Shown here one piece after another: positions 33,434 to 45,502 of a stretch of 64,000 bases of DNA (positions within the stretch are counted from its first letter, which is position 1; each line of letters opens with the position of its first letter). A program made the position numbers and the translations under genes. Source of the stretch: Sipunculus nudus (Eukaryota; Annelida; Sipuncula; Golfingiida; Sipunculidae); assembly GCA_026874595.1 (NCBI GenBank), contig CM049314.1:76524300-76588299 (forward strand). Direction: 5' to 3'. The notes under the pieces were generated by a model. It saw only the letters and a list, made by a program, of their open reading frames with translations. It was not told the DNA's origin and did no database searches.

Positions 33434-36206
33434 TTTTTTAGCTCAGCTGACTATAAGTCATCTGAGCTATAGTCGTGGTCAATTGTCCGGATGTCCGTCC
33501 GTAAGACTGGCACGTTTCGACACCATTGGACCTACAAATTGGAAATTCGGTATACAGTTAGATGTCCCCAAAATCTCCTACCATGCTGAAAACTGGGTCA
33601 ATAGGACTTCATTCCTTTGAGATATTAAGGAAAAACCTCAATTTTTTATTATGCCCCCGCCACAAAGTGGCCGGGGCATATAGTTTTACCCATGTCCGTC
33701 CTTCCGAAATCAAACAGTTGTACGGACTTTTTTTCGCAATGCCTGAAGATATTGGCCTGATTTTTTGTGTGTGGGCAGATATAGACCAGTTACAAATCGA
33801 GTTCGCGTTTCGTCCCGGTTGACCTACTTTTGACCGTTTTACGGCTCCTAAACTTTGAAAATTTCATAAAATAGAAATTTCATGACAAATACACATGTAC
33901 GGACTTTTTTCGCAATGCCTGCATATATTGGCCTGATTTTTTTGTGTTTTGGCAGATAATGACCAGTTACAGATCGAGTTCGCGTTTCGTCCCGGTTGAC
34001 CTACTTTTGAACGTTTTACGCCTCCTTAACTTAGAAAATTTCATGAAAAATAGAAATATTCATGACAGATACACATGTACGGACTTTTTTTCGCAATGCC
34101 TGCAGATATTGGCCTGATTTTTGGTGTGTGGGCAGATATAGACCAGTTACAGATCAAGTTCGCGTTTCGTCCCGGTTGACCTCCTTTTGACCGTTTTACG
34201 GCTCCTGAACATAGAAAATTTCATGAAAAATATGAAATATCATGACAGATACACATGTACGGACTTTTTTTGCAATGCCTGCAGATATTGGCCTGATTTT
34301 TGGTGTGTGGGCAGATATTGACCAGTTACAGGTCGAGTTCACGTTTCGTCCCAGTTGACATTCTTTTGACTGTTTTACGGCTCCTGAACATAGAAAATTT
34401 TATTTAAAATATAAATTTTCATGACAAATACATTTGTACAGACTTTTCTTCGCAATACCTGCAGATATGGGCCTGATTTTTGGTGTGTGGGCAGATAATG
34501 ACCAGTTACAGATCGAGTTCACATTTTGTCCCAGTTGACCTCCTTTTGACCGTTTGACAGTGCTCTAACATAGAAAATTTCATAAAAAAGTGCACATGTA
34601 TGGACTTTTTTTCGCAGTGCCTGCAGATACGGGCCTGATTTTTGGTGTGTAGGCAGATAATGACCAGTTACAGATCGAGACTGTTTTGTCCCAGTTGACC
34701 TACTTTTGACCATTTGACTGCTCCTGAACATAGAAAGTTTCATGAAAAATAGAAATTTTCATAACAAATGCATATGTACTGACTTTTTTTCCTCAGTGCC
34801 TGCAGATTGCACCCTGATTTTTTATATGTGGGCAGATAATGACAGTTACAGATCGAGTTTGCATTTTGCCCTTGTTGACCTACTTTTGACCATACGACAC
34901 CTCCTGAACTTAAAAAATGTTTCAAAATTTTACAAATGTTTCTAATTTGCCCCAGGCGGGGGCATTCGTGTCGTTCCGACACATCTAGTTTGAAATCTAT
35001 TTTCAGACTTCAGGACTGCCTAGTATCAAAACCACTCATCTAGTTTTCTTCATATTTACCATAAATATTCCTCTATATAGTTCCTATATACATGCCAGAA
35101 ATTAAGTCAGTATTACCCAGCCACAGTTGATCCAGGTGTCCAACCCAACTCATGTTGTTGTTGTTTTGAAAAACAACATAACAATAAACAATAAATTAAT
35201 ATTTTTTTTATTGGCTTTTATTAACAAATTAAAGAAAAATTAATAGAAAAGGAATTTGTTAGTTGATGAGTAACAGAAAATTAACTTGCAGTTACTGATG
35301 ATGTAAGAATCTTGTATGGATCGATAGAATGTCAGTGTCAATATTTTTCCAAATTACACCAAGCTGTCACCTATGGTATTTTTCATATTTATTCATTTAC
35401 TAATCATTACGGATCATTTGAAGGAATTAAAGATGGACAAAGATGCAGTTGATAATATTAATCTAGTTTCCTACTGTGTCTAGTGTGTAGATTGATGTGA
35501 AAGGAGTCCAAAGTGAATATATTACATTTATTTTTTTAAATATAAATAAAAGCCATAAAACCAGGTACTTATGATCATTATTTAAATTTGTGAATTTTGT
35601 ATATTCTGGATTCTCAACATCATTGATTGGCTAAAACTGAATAAATACTAGACATGCTGCAAATGCTTTGCAAATGTACTTGAATACGAATATGAATATG
35701 TACTGCATTAAAAAAATTTATTGCATAAAAATGGGAATTCAGGTAAAAATGAAAGTATTTGAATACCAGTGCAGATACTTTCAAAATGTATTCATGAATT
35801 CTTTCATGAATATAGTCTTTGATATTATTTTATTAATCATTTCCGTTGTATTTTATTTTAAAAATTCATATGATTTTTTTATTTTTTTTAATAAAAATTA
35901 TATTTTTGACAATTGTAATTATTTTTAATTAATAGTTAAACTCATATTATATGTTCTGCTTATAAGTTATATGGCCAAGTCAAAATCTGTGTGACAATAG
36001 CACTCCATTTGTTAATAAAATAAATGAAATCAATTCTCTTCTCTGTCTCCAAAGATACTATCAATATCATACATAAGCTAAACACCCACAACTCATAATA
36101 CAGCTTATATTTATTTTCACACAACACAAGCATGTGCCTCATTTCTAAATCATATTTTTTATCATATATAACAGCTGAGCGCCGTGACCCATGGGTCCCT
36201 TGTTTA
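33434..36206 (+). mobile_element. Hairpin-ended interspersed repeat, family B copy 2
   Basis: Same 5' start (TTTTTTAGCTCAGCTGACT, hairpin, GTCCG run) and same 3' end (GACCCATGGGTCCCTTGTTTA, ending at 36206) as copy 1. It has a single internal unit and a 1338-bp insertion at 33651-34988. It sits directly after a GCGGATCCAGGGG stretch (33390) resembling the end of another repeat family at 49295 and 52155. Confidence 0.8.
33651..34988 (+). mobile_element. Hairpin/CTAG element with seven ~180-bp tandem units
   Basis: The 5' end is a hairpin, ATGCCCC.GCCA-CAAAG-TGGC.GGGGCAT (33651-33679), followed by GTCCGTCC. The 3' end is a perfect 6-bp-stem hairpin GTGTCGTTCCGACAC (34968-34982), then ATCTAG, and host DNA resumes with TT. 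Inside are seven direct units starting GTAC.GACTTTT at 33720, 33897, 34077, 34257, 34436, 34598 and 34776. Copy 1 of the host repeat is uninterrupted at the same place (18721-18732). Structure fits non-autonomous Helitron/Helentron-like elements; tandem cores are known from bivalve pearl-type elements. No Rep/helicase gene is present. Confidence 0.85.
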
Positions 36207-36609
36207 GTTCTGTCAGTGATGTAAAATTTAGTAAGACAGGCATAATTAATTCGGAGTGCGTAGAATTATGAGTTTGAAATAGTTGAAACTATGGCCTAGC
36301 CGTCGTGTACTTAGAGCAATAAAGGTTTCATACTTCCGATTATAGTAAAGTAAGCATTGATTAGATTAAAATAAAATTAATTGAAAACATGATCTCAACT
36401 GTTATCCAAAATAAACCCAATTTTAAAAATTTAAGACCTATCAGGGATTGAAAAGGGTTTACCAACATCCACACAGACAAAAAACAATTTCAGTCTTAGT
36501 AAAGAACATGTATGGTAAACTGCTTAAATATCCACCTCAGTGGTCCATTTATAGCCTACTTTGTACAGATGTATGGCTAGCTTGATGTAAACTATAAAGG
36601 GTTTATTGT

Positions 36610-36624
36610 AGGTTTCTGGAGTCA
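36610..36624. repeat. Left target-site duplication of the Tx1/L1-like element
   Basis: AGGTTTCTGGAGTCA, repeated exactly at 42425-42439. Confidence 0.93.
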
Positions 36625-36738
36625 GGGACTTCCGGTGTCATGGCCGAATAGAGCGGACGTGTTTCACGAGGGCTCATCAGTCAACACCATTGTGTAATAC
36701 TGAAAGCTTATATAGCGAGAAAATTTGATGTGATAATC

Positions 36739-37651
36739 ATGCCTAAGCGACCAAATACTCGCACAACTGACAGACCCAGCGAGGGTAGCATGGACTATTA
36801 TCTAGAATCTAGAGAAGATAAAAACTCTGGAAGCAGTGAGGCATCGGGCGACGGGAGCACGGCCCCCATGGACATTAAAGCCATAGTGGACAATGCAATG
36901 GGTAATATGAAAACATGGGTGCAAGGACTACGTGATCAACTGGTCAGATAAGTAAATTTCATACAGAACTCAAGACAACTTTGCAAACATTATCAGAAGA
37001 AAATACACAATTAAAAAAAGTTTAGATGATATAGAAGCAAGGTTGAACCATATGAGTCAAATTACCGATGAGAACAAAACCAAAATCGCCCAACAAACAA
37101 ACAACATAGAGTCACTAAGTAGAGAAGTGCAAATATTGAGAGAGAGCAATAGGGACAAAGACAAAGTAGTCACGGAGTTACAGAATAAAATTGACAATGA
37201 AATCAACAAGCAGGAACGCTATCTGCGTGAGTGGAATTTGAGATTGATAGGAATGAAGGAATCCCCTTCTGAGGCGCGAGAAAACTGTAAAGATATAGTG
37301 GCCAAGTTCATTTCACAGAAAAAAGTACTGGGCGATTTATCTGAACAACAAGTTATGGAGAGAATAGAAATTGCACATAGAATTGGAAAGAAGGGGGCTC
37401 TACCTCGACATATTATCTTTAGGCTTTACAACAGAAACGTCAGAGAGGATATTTTGTTTGCTGGAAAGAAAAAACTCCAAAATTCCGATATTATGTTTGT
37501 AGAAGACTTGACGCAAAAAGATTACAAACTGAAGCAACAGCCAAAACCGCAAATGGAATCGGCATACAATAGTGGAAAGCGAGTCCGCTTCTGGCGTGGA
37601 CAATTGTACATTGAAGGCAAGCCTATTCATGGCCAGAGCAACAAGGAGTGA
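36739..37651 (+). pseudogene. LINE ORF1 (L1 ORF1p-like), frameshifted
   Basis: Begins ATG at 36739 (MPKRPNTRTTDRPSE). Two frame changes occur, one near 36950 and one in an A-run near 37015; the frame is then open to the stop at 37649-37651. The middle is a long heptad-rich coiled coil. Next comes RYLREWNLRLIGMKES, the start of the RRM-like domain, and then IAHRIGKKGALPRHIIFRLY and LFAGKKKLQ, the RNA-binding C-terminal domain of L1-type ORF1 proteins. No CCHC knuckle is seen. Confidence 0.85.
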
Positions 37652-38404
37652 GATTATGGACGCTTATGCCGAAATATTATAAAGGATATTTTCCTACTAG
37701 GCCCGAGTCCCTAAGCAACTGGCGGGATTTAAAGCTCTTTCAGCCCAAGTGAAAGATTAAGACACGTGCTTTGCCATGATGTGGCATCGTGTTAACTTTT
37801 TGCGGGAACTGACTCGAGACAAGGGCCTAACTCGATCTGGTCAAAAATGACGTTTAAATGGGTAAGCGAGCTACTGTTTACAGCCAATATCGTTCAGTAT
37901 GATTTAAGTTTTACGAGCTTTTTGTACTATGTCCTGTCTGTCAATACCGGAACATATTATGACTTTTTGTGCCAGTTTTTCTGTTCGATTGTACCCAGTG
38001 ATAGTTATATACATATGTTTAAAAATGTTTTTGTCACAAATGGATATATATATAAGTCTGTATGTATTAGTTATATATGTTCTTTTATGTGGATTTCTCA
38101 GTCATGCTACAAGGATGACCTGTCGGTCAATATGGTATTTGGGGTTACTTTTTTCCATTTTACCTTTTTAAAAGGAATCAAACTTATACGGAATTTATCG
38201 TATGTTTATAATAGAGATCCAGATAGAATGTTTTAATTTGGATGGGAGTTGCGAACTTTTTATGCATGTTTTATACACTGAAAACATTTAAGAGTTTAAT
38301 ATGCATTCTTTTATATACTGCAAATAATTTGGTTAAATCAATTAAGCTGTTATTGCAGAAATGTTTATGGAAAATGGCTTTTTCAAATATATATAGTTCG
38401 TGAA
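37652..38404 (+). other. Spacer between LINE ORF1 and ORF2
   Basis: About 750 bp. It contains a 129-codon hydrophobic, aromatic-rich ORF at 37847-38236 without recognisable domain or starting context. It is probably fortuitous, although its length in such AT-rich DNA is notable. Confidence 0.4.
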
Positions 38405-41400
38405 TAATTCTAGTGATATCAAAATACTCACGCTTAATGTGAGAGGAAATTCAGAAAAAAGAAGACAACTTTTTTACTGGCTACAAAATAAAAAACAATG
38501 TTATAATGTTACAAGAAACTCATAGTTCACCGACTAGTGCCTCACAATGGAGATCAGAATGGGGCCATTCTGTTATTTTTAATCATGGAAGCAACAACGC
38601 TAGGGGTGTGGCAATATTAATAAAAAACAATATACCTCATGAAATACATAATATTTTCAAAGATGATGAGGGGAGAGTAATTGTTCTTGATGTTACTTTA
38701 TCAAATGTAAGACTAAACTTAGCTAATGTATATGCCCCCAATATACAATTTTTCAATAATTTATTTAACAGAACCGAATTAAGTAATAATGAAAACAATA
38801 TCATAGGGGGTGACTGGAATATTGTGATTGATCCAACGAAAGATAAAACACGTAAACCTGTGGGAATAAATCCGATCACGTCACTTATAACTGAATGGAT
38901 AGACGAACTCGATCTTATAGATATTTGGCGACATACGAATCCCAGAAAATTGGAATACACTTGGTCACGTCAAAGACCGCGATATACATCCAGCAGGCTG
39001 GTTTATTTTCTCATCTCCAGAGGTTTGCTGAAATATGTTAATCACTGTTGCATTTTGCCTGGTTACAAAACTGATCATTCCGCGGTAGATCTTGGTCTTA
39101 AATTGCAACAAAGTATACGAGGTCCAGGGTTTTGGAAATTTAACGTTTCATTATTACATGATAAAGTTCTCGTTAGGAAAATAAAAAAATGTATCCCGAA
39201 TACAGTTGAAGAAAACAAAGATGCCAACCCTTCGTTTTTATGGGATACGATTAAAATGGTAATAAGAAGAACTTGCATCAGTCACAGCATTTCAAAAAAC
39301 AAGGAAACAATAATAACTATCTCCAAATTAGAAAAAAAGCCTGATAGAACTTAAATCAGATAAATTAAACGAGAATATTAATAGACAAAAATCAAAGAAA
39401 TTGAGGAAAAATTATATAAATTCGTAGAAGAAAAGTCAAAAGGTGCAATTCTTAGAAGTAAAACTAGATGGTACGAAGAAGGAGAAAAAAATACAAAATA
39501 CTTTTTGAATCTCGAAAAAAGAAATTATAATAAAAATATTATGAATAAATTGAATATTGATGACAGATTGATTTTGGACTCAGATGAAATATTAAATGCT
39601 GAAAAATCATATTTTCAAAAATTATATACAAGCGAACCAACACATAATGTTAATAAAATTGATTTGTTCTTGCAAAAATACCAGAGCCAAACGGAAAATA
39701 ATGAGCGGATTTCATGGCCTGCAGAATTATCAGAGCAAGAACTGTTAAGTAGTCTTAATTTGTTTAAAAACGGGAAATCACCAGGCACAGACGGGTTACC
39801 AACTGAATTTTATAAATACTTTTGGCAAGATTTAAATAAGTACTTTATAGATTGTGTAAGACACAGTTTTAAAACCGAAAACTTATCATTAACTCAAAAA
39901 CAAGGAATAATCAGTCTGCTACCAAAAAAAGGAAAAGACCATCAATATTTGAAAAACTGGAGGCCATTAACTTTATTAAACTGTGATTATTAAATTATTT
40001 CAAAGAGTATAGCGAATAGAATAAAACAAGCACTTCCTGGTATTGTACATAAAGATCAGACTGGTTTCATAAATGACAGATATATAAGCGAAAATATAAA
40101 TAAAACACTAACATTAAATAGAACATGCATGCAATAAAGGACAAGAAGCTTTTTTAATGGCGATCGATTATGAGAAGGCCTTTGATTTTTTGGAATGGGA
40201 TAACTTATATAAATCTTTAGAAATAGCTAATTTTGATAACAACACTATATCAATGATTAAAGTATTATACAAAGATATCCAAAGTTGTGTAATAAATAAT
40301 GGGTATAGTTCTACCTTTTTAATATTACTAAAGGAGTACGACAAGGATGTCCTCTCTCACCTTATCTATTTGTTTTAAGCATTGAATTATTAGCTAGAGC
40401 AATAAGAAATTTTGATGAAATAAAAGGTATAGGATTCGAAGACTGTAACTTCAAAATAAGCCAGTATGCCGACGACACGACTTTATATGTTAATGATACG
40501 CAAAGCATTGAAAAGGCTTTGGGTATTTTTGAAGAATTTCGAGTTTGAATATAAATAAAGAAAAAACTTCAGTTATGCCAATGATTAAGGGAGAAACAAG
40601 GGGCAGAGATGAGGTGATAAAACTTGGTCTCACATGGACGGATGGACCCATTAACTTACTTGGAGTGTTAATTAATCCCTCTTTAGAAAACATTGTCAAT
40701 ATAAATTATCTGCCCAAGGTAGACAAAATAAAAAATATAATAACAATATGGTCTCAAAGAAACCTGACACCTTTGGGGAAAATAACAGTTATAAAAATTT
40801 TTTTATATTATCACAGTTTATTTATTTAATGTCCGTACTCCCAAGCCCTCCGCAAAATGTCATAAAACAAGTTGAAAAAAACTATATAAATTTATATGGA
40901 ACAAAGGAAGGGAATTGATTAAAAGAAACGTGCTTATTGCTCCTATCAATGAAGGGGGCCTCAATATGATACATTTGAATACACAGAATATACTGCTGAA
41001 AATAGTTTGGATTAAAAGGTTGATTACTATGCATAAATCCGACGCTTTTAAAATATTAGTCTATAAATACCTGAAACTGGGAGAGGATTCATTTTATTGT
41101 AATTTATCCGCAGAGGATAGCAAAAAAAAATTATTAACAGACCCTCGACCATTTGGAATGATATAATGCATTCATGGTGCACATATAATTATTATACTCC
41201 AAGCTCATACACAGATATATTATCCCAGTTACTGAGGTTTAACTCGCACATTAAAGTAGATGGCCAAGTCATATTCTACAAAAATTTGTAAGAGCAGGTA
41301 TAAAGAATATCGCAAATTTAATGTGTATTTCAAATTCAGAAAGTATTTGGCTGGATCATGAAGGATTTTGCAATAAATACAGTGTTAATATAGATTTTCT

Positions 41401-42024
41401 GACCTACAACAGCCTACTTAGATCCATCCCCCTCACTTGGCAAGAAATAATAAGACAGAATAATCATATAGATATAACATTGTCACATGAATATAAACTA
41501 GATAGATTAATTAAAATGAAGAAAATTACAAAAGATGTCTATTTATAATTATTAAAGGATAAAAAAGAAAAACCTGAAGCTAGTATTGTAAAATGGAAGT
41601 CAAACCTTGCGCTTGAATCTGAGGATAAAATATATATAGGCTTCAAAAACACGTTTTCTACAACAATATCGACAAAATTGCGATATTTCCAGTTCCGTAT
41701 TCTTCACCATAGAGTAACACTTAATCCAATTTTATGTAAACTTAAAGTGACAGAATCTAAATATTGCACTTTTGCACAGAAGATGAGGTTTTCCTTGGTT
41801 GTAACGAAAGTAAATGGATTCACTTTTTGGCTCTGCTTCTGAAGAGATATTTGTACATAAGTAAATGTAATAAGCAAAAACCTTCAGTGCCTGGTTTTAC
41901 AAAGTTTACACCAGATATTTTCCGCATAGAAAAAAATATAGCTTTTAAGAATGATAACATGAAACGATTTGACCATAAATGGACCCCTTTAAAATGTTTG
42001 ATTAAAAAGGAATATTTCTACTAA
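38405..42024 (+). pseudogene. LINE ORF2 (endonuclease and reverse transcriptase), broken
   Basis: The endonuclease starts near 38420 (ILTLNVRGN). It continues after a frameshift near 38500 with LQETHSS, GGDWNIV and a terminal DHSAV, covering the catalytic Glu, Asp and His motifs. After a stop at about 39352, the linker WYEEGEKNTKYFLNLEKR leads to RT motifs GKSPGTDGLPTEFY (near 39770), LLNCDY, AIDYEKAFDFLEWD (motif A, 40157), and QYADDTT (motif C, 40462). The C-terminal region runs to 42024. At least six frame breaks are present. Confidence 0.88.
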
Positions 42025-42424
42025 GTCTTAAAAGTTACAGAAAGTTTGTATAATGAGATAAATGTTACCACATACAGTCCAGTTTATGTTCAGTAACAGT
42101 TTACAATATGTATGTATTGTTTGTGTATATGTAAACATATATGTATATATGTATTTACTTTAGAGTGCTGATTAGGATTTTACATAACAAAACTTGTGTT
42201 CCCGAACACACACCTAAGAGCATTTATCTAATATTGTCTCTGAAAATCAGCCCAGTCTGTACTGGTCGTGATATATTTTTCCATTTGGTATTGTGTTTAC
42301 ACTGTTATCAGCAACGATAGTGTGTAATGTAGCTTATTGTGCTTTTGTCTGTACATTGTTTGTATTAGATGTACCATTGTATACCATTTGTCAGAATAAA
42401 AAAATATATATATATTTAAAAAAA

Positions 42425-42439
42425 AGGTTTCTGGAGTCA
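42425..42439. repeat. Right target-site duplication of the Tx1/L1-like element
   Basis: Exact copy of 36610-36624, immediately after the A-rich tail. Confidence 0.93.
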
Positions 42440-43116
42440 ATTATGTCAGTTTATTTTTAACAGACAATAATTTTAATAATCACAGTCCAAACCGTCAGTA
42501 CTATCATTTTATTCCCCTGGTTAATCTATGGAACTACACTTAATATATTTTACAAAGGCTCATATGTTGTGAATCTTGTGTATAAAAATTATAATAAAGA
42601 CAGTTATATGTAAACAAAATGGCTGCGTTCATGGAAGTCTATGATGACCAGAACCTAAAATTTCTAGACAGATGATGCATTGAACATGAAACTGCTGTGC
42701 AATTGATTTTGCCATCGACAACATTTGTAGTGTGCTTGAAAAAGCTGATTTGAGATAGATTCAGTTTACATTAAGTACATATCTCCTAATTAATGTTAAG
42801 TTCATCTTGATCTTACTGGTCATTGGTCAGTTAAAAAAACTCTACTAATACAGAAGAAACTGAAATTACCTTTTCAGTCTATCAGGCGAAGAAAAAGATA
42901 CACATGTCAACAGATGACACCCATAATTTCTGGAAAAAAATAAAGAAAATAAAAACGAAAAGATGTAAAACACAAATGTAATTTATTTTTATTTTGATGA
43001 CAAAGTTAATACTGTGTTGTGTATGCAAATGTGGAATTAAAAGAAAAACAGAGGGAGTAAATTAATAAATAGTATTTCATTCAACTCAATCCAGTGAATA
43101 AATGTTATGAAGATAT

Positions 43117-43249
43117 ATATACCGTATCCTATGCAATATCATTATTAAAACTACATGAAGAAGATTTAAAAATAAAGTTATAAAGTTTATACCGTATCCT
43201 ATTCAATATCATTATTAAAACTACATGAAGAAGATTTAAAAATAAAGTA
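43117..43249. repeat. Two-copy 70-bp tandem duplication
   Basis: ACCGTATCCTATGCAATATC begins at 43121, and the same with one change begins at 43191. Each is followed by the same ~48 bp. Confidence 0.9.
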
Positions 43250-43269
43250 TTCATGTTAACTCGATCGTC

Positions 43270-44440
43270 TGTAGAAAAGTATGTGATCAATCTATATGAG
43301 GAATATTCTCCTCACCCTATCTGATTGACGAGCATCTATGGCCAGGACTTATATAACAAGCAAGAAAAGGTATGGGGCTAAAGGGTCTCCCTGACGGGTA
43401 TATCTTTCTTGGTTATAATAACCCGTTGTATATCAATTATTTATGACACAGCTTTCAAATTTGTGTGTAATATTCGTATCCAGGAGAGAAATACATCACC
43501 AAATCCAAAATGTTAAGGGTGGTACATAAAAACACATGATAAATCCAATCGAAAGCCGCTGCAAAATCAACGGCTAACATTATTGCTTTATACATAAAAT
43601 TCAGTGTAATCTAATATATCATTAACAAAATGAGAGGTATCCGATATTTTCCTGTTTTTTTAAATGCAGTCTGTTCCTCGCCATTAGTTTTGGTCAAATT
43701 TTATGTACATTCTCAACTAATATTTTACTTATAATTTTAACATCGACATTAACCAAACTTATTGGTCTCCATGACGACATATATCTGTCATCTTTTCCCT
43801 TTTTCTATGAGTTTAATTACAGCTTGTCTTTGACTGGCTGTTAATGATCCGTTAGAAATACCGCTGTTCAAACAGGATAATAAGTCATCAACAAGAATAT
43901 CAAAAAAGGTTATATAGAACTCTTTAGGTAGACCATCATAACCTGGTGATTTATTACTTTTTATCTCCTTTAACGCTGCTAGTGTATCCTTTTTGTCAAT
44001 TGCGGTATCGCAAATACGAGCCTCAGTAACGATAATGTCGGGTTCTTAAGTTTGGATAAGAAATTTGAGCAATCTTAATCACTTATGTTAGTTGTCCGTG
44101 AATATTTCATTTGGAAAAAGGATTTTATCTCATCCATAATTTTTTTCGGTGAACTAAACTCCTTTCCCTTTGCCAATGCGTTTGCAATTGCTGCAATTCG
44201 CTTATTTGCTTTTCTTCTAAGAGGTCAAAAGACATAAGACGGGCGTATAACACACGATTGCGGTCCTCCTGCTTAACTAACAGAATAATAGATCTTTGCA
44301 TATTCAGTTGACCAAATGCCTTACGTTTCGTTTCCATTGGACCAGTGTTCAGTGTGTCATAATGGGTAGGTGTAAACAATAATAATACTCGCGATTGTTG
44401 ATAATTAAAGAAACCATTGAAGCTAGGAACAGAAATATAT
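43270..44440 (-). pseudogene. Truncated L1/Tx1-like LINE ORF2 fragment
   Basis: Read on the minus strand from 44379: MQRSIILLVKQEDRNR and QLQTHWQRERS belong to the pre-RT linker. RT pieces follow: KSNKSPGYDGLPKEFY, SWRPISLVNVDVKIISK, FAAAFDWIYHV (motif A region) and RQGDPLAPYLFLLVI (motif B). Frames are broken and both ends are missing. It differs enough from the 36625-42424 element to be a separate family. Confidence 0.8.
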
Positions 44441-44561
44441 TATTTTCTTATGTAATATACGTCTTGTTTTATTGAGGGTTACAAGAATTTGGAACGGCAT
44501 ATATGGTTGTTGTTACTTTCATTGCAGGGCCGGATCCAGAAGGGCGCAAAGGGGACAGCTG

Positions 44562-44580
44562 CCCCCCCCCCCCCCCCCCC
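44562..44580. repeat. Poly-C tract (19 C)
   Basis: Homopolymer directly following a GGCCGGATCCAGAAGG stretch. Confidence 0.9.
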
Positions 44581-44995
44581 GTCTGCCCAAAATTATTTTT
44601 ATATAACAAGATTTCAAACTAATTCTGTTTTTTCTTGTTAACATTTCAAATTAGTTCTGGCTACGTTTACTCCAAAAATCATGTGTTCCCATCTGATGTT
44701 CCTTTTTATTTATGTAAAAACTGATAACCCATATAGGTAGATTCAGCTCCAGCCAATGCCCCAAATGTATAATCAGCATCAGCAGAGTCCCGTGAGGAGC
44801 CTTTAAATTTTGTTATGAAAAATTCTCGATGTCAAGACAGTGCAGAAAATATCCACAACACGTCCAGTTACCAGTTGCGAGTGCGAGAGAAACAGTATTG
44901 TGACTATCTCAGGTCAACAGTTTATCAAACGAGGTTGACCGCTCATGCAGACCATATTTATATGTCACAAGACAAACTCCGATACAAGAGAATCA

Positions 44996-45502
44996 AACTC
45001 AGATTGTAGTATCTACTATGACACACTGTAATCAACAAACTCAGATTGTAGTATCTACTATGACACACTGTAATCAACATTTCAGATTGTAGTATCTACT
45101 ATGACACACTGTAATCAACAAACTCAGATTGTAGTATCTACTATGACACACTGTAATCAACAAACTCAGATTGTAGTATCTACTATGAAACACTGTAATC
45201 AACAAACTCAGATTGTAGTATCTACTATGACACACTGTAATCAACCAACTCAGATTGTAGTATCTACTATGGCACACTGTAATCAACAAACTCAGATTGT
45301 AGTATCTACTATGACACACTGTAATCAACAAACTCAGATTGTAGTATCTACTATGACACACTGTAATCAACAAACTCAGATTGTAGTATCTACTATGACA
45401 CACTGTAATCAACAAACTCAGATTGTAGTATCTACTATGACACACTGTAATCAACAAACTCAGATTGTAGTATCTACTATGACACACTGTAATCAACAAA
45501 GA
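44996..45502. repeat. 42-bp tandem repeat, about 12 copies
   Basis: The unit reads as MTHCNQQTQIVVST on the plus strand and as a 14-residue repeat SLLITVCHSRYYNL on the minus strand, open in both because 42 is a multiple of three. Copies are nearly identical (for example one GAAACAC and one GGCACAC variant), so the array is young. ORFs of 149 and 144 codons here are by-products. Confidence 0.95.

Larger units (their letters stand above)
36625..42424 (+). mobile_element. Full-length Tx1/L1-like non-LTR retrotransposon
   Basis: A 5.8-kb element bounded by an exact 15-bp duplication and ending in an A-rich tail (AATAAAAAAATATATATATA then A-run). It has a 5' UTR, ORF1 (coiled coil plus L1-ORF1p-like RRM/C-terminal domain), a ~750-bp spacer, and ORF2 with an apurinic-type endonuclease and reverse transcriptase. 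Both ORFs carry several frameshifts and stops, so it is inactive. The exact duplication suggests the insertion is not very old. ORF2 wording (LQETHS, HGSNNARGVAILIKN) resembles Tx1-like members of the L1 clade; the clade call is from memory. Confidence 0.9.
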
